Translations under genes and position numbers: made by a program
The notes under the pieces: generated by a model
Seen by the model: the letters and a program-made list of their open reading frames with translations, nothing else
What the model was told of the DNA's origin: nothing
Database searches by the model: none
Source of the DNA: JBEGQX01 sp041180805
GTDB lineage: Bacteria > Planctomycetota > Planctomycetia > Gemmatales > Gemmataceae
NCBI GenBank assembly: GCA_041180805.1
Contig: JBEGQX010000139.1
Location: forward strand, 1 to 11,817
Reading direction: 5' to 3'
Length of the DNA stretch: 11,817 nt
Shown: piece after piece, positions 1 through 5,825 of the stretch
Layout of the letters: every line of letters starts with the position of its first letter
Numbering within the stretch: the stretch's first letter is position 1

Positions 1-1
1 T

Positions 2-610
2 GCCAGATATCTGGAAAGCACAAACCCTGAGGTTATTACCAGGGTTCGCTCAGCGGGTGAGGCAGATTATGTTTTTGCCATTAACGATCATCGGGAGGCG
101 GGCAATTATGTGGGCCAGCACGGACTGGTGCAGGAGCATGGACTGCCATCGGAAACAAATCTACATGTGAATCGTGCCGGGGCAAAAGTCTACGATCTTC
201 TCGCTTCCCGTGAGGTGGCAGCATTGCCGAAGGATGGAAAAACCACATGGCCTGTACAGCTAGGGCCCTGCGAGGGAAGGGTATACTTGCTGACAACTAA
301 AGCCATCAACGGGGTTCAAATCGGTGCTCCCAAGACTTTCAAACCATTACTTCCCACCGAATGCACCATAAGCATTCTGGATCCTGAAAAAAAACCAATC
401 ATGGCGGTTGTTCCCCTGAAGGTTGAAATTACCGACCCGACGGGAAGACTAGCTGAAAACAGCGGACATTATGGCGCGCAAGATGGCATTCTAAAAATTC
501 GCCTGCTGGCCGCCATCAATGACATTCCGGGTGTCTGGCAAATTCGGGTTCGGGAACTTGCCAGTGGAAAAACTGCCACCCATTATCTCCGACTTGAATC
601 CGAAAAATAA
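2..610 (+). CDS. C-terminal part of an unrecognised probable secreted planctomycete protein (5' end outside window)
   Basis: The reading frame is open from base 2 to the TAA at 608-610, giving 202 visible residues; there is no start with a ribosome binding site inside the window, and the frame is already protein-like at the first base (ARYLESTNPEV), so the gene begins upstream. A GTG at 110 is an internal valine, not a convincing start. The first half holds a conserved-looking block (YVFAINDHREAGNYVGQHG, about visible residues 23-41). The last 80 residues read as a beta-sandwich with the pattern 'P-L-K-V-E-I-T-D-P-T-G-R' and 'P-G-V-W-Q-I-R-V-R-E-L-A-S-G', which resembles macroglobulin/Ig-like domains at the ends of large extracellular bacterial proteins; this is resemblance only. 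It ends 14 bases before the ceramidase-like gene, so the two are probably cotranscribed. I do not recognise a family and assign no function. An A8 run (386-393) lies in frame. Confidence 0.75.
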   Translation, partial: ARYLESTNPEVITRVRSAGEADYVFAINDHREAGNYVGQHGLVQEHGLPSETNLHVNRAGAKVYDLLASREVAALPKDGKTTWPVQLGPCEGRVYLLTTKAINGVQIGAPKTFKPLLPTECTISILDPEKKPIMAVVPLKVEITDPTGRLAENSGHYGAQDGILKIRLLAAINDIPGVWQIRVRELASGKTATHYLRLESEK

Positions 611-612
611 CC

Positions 613-618
613 AAGGGG
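613..618 (+). promoter_or_regulatory. Ribosome binding site of the ceramidase-like gene
   Basis: AAGGGG lies six bases before the ATG at 625, a good Shine-Dalgarno match and spacing. It fixes the start and sits in the 14-base gap after the previous stop, consistent with cotranscription. Confidence 0.55.
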
Positions 619-624
619 CCCAAG

Positions 625-2151
625 ATGCTGTTTCGCCGTTCTAAAGCTATCACAAGACTTTTCTGTTTCATGGTTCTGTTACCGGCTTTCCCTTCACTGG
701 CGATGGCCCAAAAGGAAACGCAATTATTGGCTGGGGTTGCCAAAGTTGATGTCACCAACCCTGAAGCGGGTCCAACACAGGACAAGCTTTTTGTAAAGGC
801 ATTGGTCTTAAAACAGGGAGATACCACCTCGGCAATCATCACCGTGGATGCTGTGGCTATTGGCGAAATTGGCCCAATCAAGAATGATTACTTTCCAAAG
901 GTCCGTGAAGCCCTTCAAAAAGAACTGAACATAGCACCCTCCAATGTGATGGCAAATGCCAGCCATTGCCATGGCATTGTCTGCAACGATATTGCGGAGC
1001 GCACCGTGGATGCTGTTCGCAAAGCAAGCAGTAATCTGGTGCCGGTAAAGGCAGGCACCGGGGTGGGGTTTGAAAACCGCATCATGGAGAACCGCAGGCT
1101 GAAGCTGAAAAGCGGCAGGGAGCTCGATGTACGCCATGCCTATTCGCTACCACCCGATGAAGAGGTTGCAGGCGTGGGGCCTATCGATCCCCAGATCGGC
1201 ATTTTAAAGCTTGAACGCATGAATGGAAAACCTTTGGCACTGGTTTACAACTTTGCCTGCCATCCCATCATGGGTCTTGCAAGTGGTGAAAACACCGCAG
1301 ACCTTACCGGTTTTGCATCCAGGGTGATTGAGAACAACCTGGGGGATGAAACAGTGGCTTTGTTCATCCAAGGGTGTGGGGGCGATATCAATCCGGTGAT
1401 GTACAAGGATGTAAATAATCCTCGAAATGCCGAGCCTTTGGGTAACCTGCTTGGATTAAGCGTGCTTGGGGCCGCCAGGAAAATCAGTTGCACAGACAAT
1501 CCAGCTTTAAAGATCGTGCGGGAAACACTGGATCTGCCCCGGGCGGATTTATCCTCCAAGATTGATGCGCTATTAATGGAGCAGGGCCGGCTTGTAAAAT
1601 CGCTGCGTGGTACATCACTGAACTTCAAAACCTTTCTGCCCCTGATGGTGAAGTATAATCTCTCGCCGGATTTTCCTTCGTACTACTCGCATCGCTACTT
1701 GCAGGAAAAAGCCATCGGCAAAGATGACATGGAAAAGATGGATGCTGCCAACCGCAAGAACATGCAACAATACCTGCAGAACATCCACACCATGGAAGCT
1801 CTGACACGCAATCAGACCAACCTGGCGCTACTGCAGAAACATCAGGCGACCAACATTGCCTCGGGTAAGCGGACCCTGGAGGTGGAAATGCTGGGAATAA
1901 GAGTGGGGGATTTTGTGCTGGTAACCTTTCCTGGTGAACTGACTGTGGAAATTGGATTGGGCATCAAAAAAACATCACCCCACAAGAATACCTTTGTGGC
2001 TGGCTACACCAATGGCTACATCTATTACACACCAACCGCCAAACAGTTGGAAAACCGGGGCGGCGCACAGGAAGACAGCGATTGCCTGCTGGCCCCAGAA
2101 TGGCAAAAGCTGTTTGAGGACAAAGTCACGCAAATTTTGAGGAAGCTTTAA
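625..2151 (+). CDS. Secreted neutral/alkaline ceramidase-like hydrolase (PF04734 N-terminal-domain family)
   Basis: This 508-residue protein has a Sec signal peptide (basic MLFRRSK, hydrophobic core, AMA-Q at 26-29), so it acts in the periplasm or outside. Family motifs in order: ASHCHG (112-117), NFACHPIMG (209-217), GCGGDINP (250-257), FPGEL (435-439), and TNGYIYYTPT (462-471). By comparison with Pseudomonas ceramidase these supply the likely zinc ligands: a His of ASHCHG, H213, E438 and a Tyr near 465. The place of the ceramidase serine in its GDVSPN motif is Asn (N256 in GDINP), and the protein is about 150 residues shorter than true ceramidases, without room for their C-terminal Ig-like domain. 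So the family is clear but a ceramide substrate is not; secreted planctomycete members of this family are common and mostly uncharacterised. The stop lies only four bases from the stop of the convergent M19 gene, with no clear terminator between them. Confidence 0.88.
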   Translation: MLFRRSKAITRLFCFMVLLPAFPSLAMAQKETQLLAGVAKVDVTNPEAGPTQDKLFVKALVLKQGDTTSAIITVDAVAIGEIGPIKNDYFPKVREALQKELNIAPSNVMANASHCHGIVCNDIAERTVDAVRKASSNLVPVKAGTGVGFENRIMENRRLKLKSGRELDVRHAYSLPPDEEVAGVGPIDPQIGILKLERMNGKPLALVYNFACHPIMGLASGENTADLTGFASRVIENNLGDETVALFIQGCGGDINPVMYKDVNNPRNAEPLGNLLGLSVLGAARKISCTDNPALKIVRETLDLPRADLSSKIDALLMEQGRLVKSLRGTSLNFKTFLPLMVKYNLSPDFPSYYSHRYLQEKAIGKDDMEKMDAANRKNMQQYLQNIHTMEALTRNQTNLALLQKHQATNIASGKRTLEVEMLGIRVGDFVLVTFPGELTVEIGLGIKKTSPHKNTFVAGYTNGYIYYTPTAKQLENRGGAQEDSDCLLAPEWQKLFEDKVTQILRKL

Positions 2152-2155
2152 GGCT

Positions 2156-3274
2156 TTACTTCCAGGTCTTCCTTAGGAATTCAATGAAATTGCGAGACAT
2201 GATGCCATCGATATCCTTTGCAGTGTAGCCCCGTTTTTTCAAAAGTCCGGGAATGGTCTGAAGGTCTGCAATCGTGTTTAAATCCATGGGGGTTTGTTCG
2301 GTTCCAAAACCCCCATCCAAGTCGGTGCCAATGCCAACATGCTTTGCATTTCCGGCTATCTGGCAGATGTGATCGATGTGATCCACAATGCGTTCGATCT
2401 TCAATTGAAAATCGGCGGGCTTGCTTTTCAGGTGAACCCATCCCGGAACCATCATGATGGCATCAAACGCCATTCCAAGAATTCCCCCTCTTTGAACCAC
2501 CGCCTTAATCTGGTCGTCAGCAAACTGCCTGTTCCAGGGCGCAAGCTTCCTGCAGTTCTGATGGCTGGCCCACAATGGCCCATCGTAAATATCCATGGCA
2601 TCCCAGAAACATTCATCGCAAAGATGCGTGACATCCAGGATGATTCCCAGCCGCATCATTTCCTTCAGCAATTCTTTTCCGGCAGCGGGAAGTGGGCCCT
2701 CGGCATCGGTGCCATGCGCATACCTTCCGGGTCCGTAATGTGCGGGCCCAAGCGCCCTCAGCCCATCCTCATAGCTGCGCTCCAAATGTTTCAGGGTTAC
2801 TATAGAGTCAGCGCCTTCAAGGCTTAGGATGTAGCCAATTGGCAAAGGCTTCTGTTTGTTTTTTTTGGAATTCGCACCTTCTTCCTCTATTTCGGGTGGG
2901 TTTTCCCAAAGTTTCAAATGCTTGTCCAACTCGGCGCGATTGCGAATCTGCACCAGTTCACCGGCTTCCTCCATGGCACGGTACCATGCAAGCTGGCCCT
3001 GGGTTTGTGCCCACGCCTGCTCGGGGGAGTTCCATCCCGGCAGACGGTGAAAGTAGGGTGAGTTGCGGCCAATCTGGGTAGCCACACAAAGACCAATGTT
3101 TCCCTTGCGCATTTCGGGAAAGCTGACCGTGTTGTTACCACGATCCACAAGATCCTTCATCTTGTATTCCCATCTGCGGATTTTTTCGATGGACCAGCGC
3201 AGGTCGCGATTCCATTCCAGAGCATTCATACTGAGGTCCAGATGTACATCGAAAATAAAGCTTGGCTTGCTCAT
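2156..3274 (-). CDS. Membrane dipeptidase (renal dipeptidase) family, peptidase M19
   Basis: A 372-residue zinc hydrolase of the M19 family, which cleaves dipeptides (including some with D-residues) and related amides. The binuclear metal-site motifs are all visible: DVHLD (H11, D13), SLEGAD (E153, the bridging glutamate), DVTHLCD (H217), ASHQNCR (H238) and GIGTDLDGG (D318). I chose the ATG at 3274 (MSKPSF) because AAGGA stands nine bases before it; an in-frame ATG at 3352 would add 26 residues without a ribosome binding site and would place the first metal motif unusually far in. No signal peptide or membrane segment follows the chosen start, so the enzyme should be cytoplasmic despite the family name. 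A charged low-complexity loop (about 126-144, rich in E, K, N) separates two strands before the EGAD motif. The gene stands alone on its strand, convergent with the ceramidase-like gene and divergent from the DUF1080 gene. Natural substrate unknown; peptide or cell-wall dipeptide turnover is plausible. Confidence 0.92.
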   Translation of the reverse strand: MSKPSFIFDVHLDLSMNALEWNRDLRWSIEKIRRWEYKMKDLVDRGNNTVSFPEMRKGNIGLCVATQIGRNSPYFHRLPGWNSPEQAWAQTQGQLAWYRAMEEAGELVQIRNRAELDKHLKLWENPPEIEEEGANSKKNKQKPLPIGYILSLEGADSIVTLKHLERSYEDGLRALGPAHYGPGRYAHGTDAEGPLPAAGKELLKEMMRLGIILDVTHLCDECFWDAMDIYDGPLWASHQNCRKLAPWNRQFADDQIKAVVQRGGILGMAFDAIMMVPGWVHLKSKPADFQLKIERIVDHIDHICQIAGNAKHVGIGTDLDGGFGTEQTPMDLNTIADLQTIPGLLKKRGYTAKDIDGIMSRNFIEFLRKTWK

Positions 3275-3301
3275 GATGGTTTGTCCTTGAAACTTTAAAA
3301 C

Positions 3302-3328
3302 TATTATCTCGAATATTTTTTGATAATA
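3302..3328. promoter_or_regulatory. Seven-base inverted repeat in the divergent intergenic region, overlapping a possible minus-strand -10
   Basis: TATTATC (3302-3308) and GATAATA (3322-3328) are perfect inverted copies separated by a 13-base AT-rich spacer. The right arm contains, on the minus strand, TATTAT (3328 to 3323), with TTGGGC 18 bases upstream as a poor -35. A transcript starting near 3316 would lead the M19 gene with a leader of about 40 bases. The symmetry fits an operator in which a dimeric regulator covers the promoter, but AT-rich chance symmetry is a real alternative. The rest of the 161-base region 3275-3435 shows a TATAAG at 3389-3394 in the plus direction without a suitable -35. 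Confidence 0.28.
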
Positions 3329-3422
3329 CCTTATTTCAGCGGCCAAGCCCAAATCACATTAGGCAAATTTCGTTTGCATGGCTGGCAATATAAGCTTTTA
3401 ATGCAGAGGTTATCCTGCCTTG

Positions 3423-3427
3423 AAGGA
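3423..3427 (+). promoter_or_regulatory. Ribosome binding site of the DUF1080 gene
   Basis: AAGGA lies eight bases before the ATG at 3436. This fixes the start, which is directly followed by a signal peptide. Confidence 0.55.
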
Positions 3428-3435
3428 AATCCATC

Positions 3436-4500
3436 ATGAAAAAGACCATTGTTTCCATCGTCATCCTTTGTTTAGTGGTGGTATTACCCACTCAAGCTGC
3501 CGAACCAAAACCTCCCACAGGATTCAAAGCCATCTTCAATGGCAAGGACCTAACCGGATGGTATGGCTGGAACCCCCATGAATCCGTAAAGCTGAAAGAT
3601 GAAAAGCTGGCGGCCAATCTTAAAAAACAGCGTGATGAATTTGCGAAGCACTGGAAGGTGGAAAATGGCGAATTGGTGAATAGTGGAACCGGGCCTTATG
3701 CCACCACCAGCGAGGAATACGGCGATATCGACCTTTTGATCGATTATAAAACTGTTCCAAAGGCGGATAGCGGCATCTACCTGCGTGGGACCCCACAGGT
3801 TCAAATTTGGGATATCAATCAGGCAAGCAATCCGAAAAACCCGGATCGTAATCCGAACAAGGGTTCTGGTGGCCTGTTCAATAATACGCCCAAGACCCCG
3901 GGAAGGGATCCTTTGGTGGTCGCTGATAAAGCTTTTGGTGAATGGAATTCATTCCGCATCCGGCAGATTGGCGCGCGAACCTGGATATGGCTGAACGAAA
4001 AACTGGTGGTGGATGGCGCCATCATGGAAAACTATTGGGATCGCGCGAAACCTTTGCCCGCGAAGGGCCCCATCATGCTGCAAACCCATGGTGGTGAAAT
4101 TCGCTGGCGCAATATCTTTATTCGAGAGATTAAGGCAGATGAGGCAGAGAAGATTATCAAGGAAGCCGGCCCGGTGAAAAAAGTCGGCTTTAATGCCGAC
4201 CTGAAGAACGGCTTGGTTTTTCACGCCAGCTTGCAAAACAACTCTGCGAATCTTTCTGGAAAAAATACTGTCTTGAAAGGCACAAGTATCAACTTCACCG
4301 ATGACAACTTTTTCAGCAAAGCTTCCAAGGTGGCATCTTTTGATGGCAGGAGTTCCCATTTTGAAATAGCCGCTGATAATCTGCCAAAAACAGGCACCCA
4401 GGATTTCACCATCTCGCTTTGGGTTCAATCCAATTCCATGCATGGCGACAACCCTGGTGATCTTCTTTGCCAATATGATGTTGTAAAAAAAAAGGTCTGA
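3436..4500 (+). CDS. Secreted 3-keto-disaccharide hydrolase domain (DUF1080, PF06439) plus the first half of a LamG domain; frame ends early at an A9 run
   Basis: The 354-residue frame begins with a Sec signal peptide (MKKTIVSIVILCLVVVLPTQAA, cleavage near 21-22). The DUF1080 domain follows, with FNGKDLTGW (34-42), a GDIDLLIDY strand, DSGIYLRG, the SGGLFNN loop, EWNSFRI and GPIMLQTHGGEIRWRNIFIREI-like end (from 211). This jelly-roll family hydrolyses or eliminates 3-keto glycosides. From about 258 (NGLVFHASLQNN) a LamG/concanavalin-like domain starts and reaches TISLWVQSNS and LLCQYDV, then the frame ends in KKKV-stop. The LamG domain is therefore only half present. The missing half is in the next frame downstream, and the change of frame falls in the run of nine A at 4485-4493. 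One -1 shift there joins both into a 785-residue protein ending at 5792. Either the annotation is one frameshifted gene, or a truncated enzyme is made. It leads the sulfatase/SGNH operon. Confidence 0.85.
   Translation: MKKTIVSIVILCLVVVLPTQAAEPKPPTGFKAIFNGKDLTGWYGWNPHESVKLKDEKLAANLKKQRDEFAKHWKVENGELVNSGTGPYATTSEEYGDIDLLIDYKTVPKADSGIYLRGTPQVQIWDINQASNPKNPDRNPNKGSGGLFNNTPKTPGRDPLVVADKAFGEWNSFRIRQIGARTWIWLNEKLVVDGAIMENYWDRAKPLPAKGPIMLQTHGGEIRWRNIFIREIKADEAEKIIKEAGPVKKVGFNADLKNGLVFHASLQNNSANLSGKNTVLKGTSINFTDDNFFSKASKVASFDGRSSHFEIAADNLPKTGTQDFTISLWVQSNSMHGDNPGDLLCQYDVVKKKV
4485..4494 (+). other. A9G slippery run at the frame change between the DUF1080 and propeller parts
   Basis: Nine A (4485-4493) and a G are read in the upstream frame as gtA AAA AAA AAG GTC TGA. 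The last part, A AAA AAG at 4488-4494, is the classical -1 slippery heptamer used in Escherichia coli dnaX, and a TGA follows after one codon. In the -1 frame the codons give KKKGLSFSIKNHSGV and continue without a stop to 5792. I see no Shine-Dalgarno-like stimulator in the 15 bases upstream and no strong stem-loop just downstream, which weakens the ribosomal-frameshift reading; RNA polymerase slippage on A9, a mutation, or a homopolymer miscount are equally open. Confidence 0.6.
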
Positions 4501-4556
4501 GCTTTTCCATCAAGAATCATTCTGGAGTCACTTCAAATCAGTCAAATCACCGTCAT

Positions 4557-5792
4557 TTGCAATTCAGCATAGATAACAACAAATCATCCGATTGGATGGA
4601 TTCCGGCAGGCCGGGTGATTCACTTTTTGCGTTTTCCCTGGCGACGCATGATGGGGCCCTTTACGCGGGCACTTGCGAACCCGCCAAAAATGCCACAGGC
4701 AGGGTTTATCGTTACGAAAAAGACAAAACATGGGTGGATTGCGGCAGATTAGATGCATCTAATTCCGTGACCGCCTTGGCGGTTTATCAGGGAAAGCTTT
4801 ACGCGGGCACTGGAAAGTACCGGGTGGCGGGATCCTCACTGCCTGAATCCGAGAACACCAATCTTGGTGGCAAAATCTTCCGCTACGAGGGAGGCAAAAA
4901 TTGGACTGATTGCGGCCAGCTTCCGGGCGTTGAGGTCGTGGGCGGCATGGTCGTCTATCGCAATCAACTTTATGCCTCTTCGCTTTACAAGCCGGCAGGT
5001 TTTTACCGCTACGAAAACAATGCCTGGGTAAATTGTGGGGTGCCGGATGGCAAGCGTGTGGAAGCCTTGACGGTGTACAACGATTTCATCTACGCCAGTT
5101 CCTACGATGGTGGAAAGGTCTATCGGTATGATGGGAAATCCTGGACCGATTGCGGCCAACTTGGGGACAATACCCAGACCTATTCTTTCACGGTTTATAA
5201 GGGAAAGTTACTTTGCGGTACCTGGCCTAGCGGAAAAGTCTACCGGTTTGAAGATATCAACCAATGGACGGATATGGGAAGACTCGGCGAGGAACTGGAA
5301 GTGATGGGAATGGCGGTATACAACGGCCGACTGCTGGCAGGAACGCTGCCCCTGGCCGAGGTTTATTCCTACGAAGGCCCTAACAAGTGGGTAAAGTCCG
5401 CCCGCCTTGACCATACCCCGGATGTGAAATATCGCAGGGCATGGACCATGGGGGAACATCAGGGAAAGCTTTTTTGCAGCACATTGCCCTCGGGAAAAAT
5501 TCATGCGTTGGAATGTGGCAGGGTTGCAAGCATGGAATCCACCTTCCCCGATGGCTGGCACCATGTCAGCGCCATGAAGCGCAATGGCCAGTTGATGGTA
5601 TTTGTGGATGGTAAGTTAAGTGCGGTTTCCTCACTCTTTACACCAAGTGATTTTGATTTAACCAACACAGCTCCACTTTGGATCGGCAAAGGCATGGGGG
5701 ATTTCTTTTGCGGCAAACTTAGTGATGTGAGAATCTACAATCGTGCCCTGGATGACTTTGAAATCAACCTGCTGGCAACACCCAACCAATAA
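4557..5792 (+). CDS. Seven-bladed beta-propeller inserted in LamG: second half of the DUF1080/LamG protein, in the -1 frame
   Basis: The frame is open from 4485; the listed TTG at 4557 has no ribosome binding site and starts mid-domain, so this is most likely the continuation of the upstream gene and not an independent gene. Counting from 4557, seven W-x-[DN]-x-G type strands (WMDSG 13, WVDCG 59, WTDCG 116, WVNCG 157, WTDCG 196, WTDMG 237, WVKSA 278) alternate with seven G-x-L-[YLF]-[AC]-[GS]-[TS] type strands (31, 77, 134, 174, 214, 255, 301). The first W strand has no preceding partner and the last blade has no W strand, so the ends close one ring of seven blades. After the propeller comes the second half of LamG: DGWHHVSAMKRNGQLMVFVDGKL (332-354 in two parts) and KLSDVRIYNRAL (387-398). 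Likely role: carbohydrate recognition or substrate positioning for the DUF1080 domain (inference). It ends 33 bases before the sulfatase start. Confidence 0.8.
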   Translation: MQFSIDNNKSSDWMDSGRPGDSLFAFSLATHDGALYAGTCEPAKNATGRVYRYEKDKTWVDCGRLDASNSVTALAVYQGKLYAGTGKYRVAGSSLPESENTNLGGKIFRYEGGKNWTDCGQLPGVEVVGGMVVYRNQLYASSLYKPAGFYRYENNAWVNCGVPDGKRVEALTVYNDFIYASSYDGGKVYRYDGKSWTDCGQLGDNTQTYSFTVYKGKLLCGTWPSGKVYRFEDINQWTDMGRLGEELEVMGMAVYNGRLLAGTLPLAEVYSYEGPNKWVKSARLDHTPDVKYRRAWTMGEHQGKLFCSTLPSGKIHALECGRVASMESTFPDGWHHVSAMKRNGQLMVFVDGKLSAVSSLFTPSDFDLTNTAPLWIGKGMGDFFCGKLSDVRIYNRALDDFEINLLATPNQ

Positions 5793-5825
5793 TTCTGGAC
5801 TCTCTTGGCTACACAGGATGTTAAT

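Noticed and set aside
2140..2165. Possible terminator between the convergent ceramidase-like and M19 genes
   Set aside because: Only a four-base AAGC/GCTT pairing around TTTAAG is present, with no adequate stem or T run.
3274..3352. Upstream in-frame ATG at 3352 for the M19 gene, adding 26 residues
   Set aside because: There is no ribosome binding site, the extra residues are AT-rich intergenic-like sequence, and the ATG at 3274 has AAGGA at good spacing with the metal motif in its usual place near the N-terminus.
3374..3394. TTGCAT and TATAAG as a plus-strand promoter for the DUF1080 operon
   Set aside because: The spacer is only nine bases, too short for a sigma-70 promoter, and no better -35 is at the right distance.
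3949..4473. 174-codon minus-strand open frame over the DUF1080 gene
   Set aside because: The plus strand encodes well-conserved DUF1080 and LamG motifs here; the antisense frame has no recognisable domain and no ribosome binding site.
4557..5792. An independent propeller gene starting at TTG 4557
   Set aside because: There is no ribosome binding site or signal peptide, the frame is already open from the A9 run, and the start would cut through a LamG strand.
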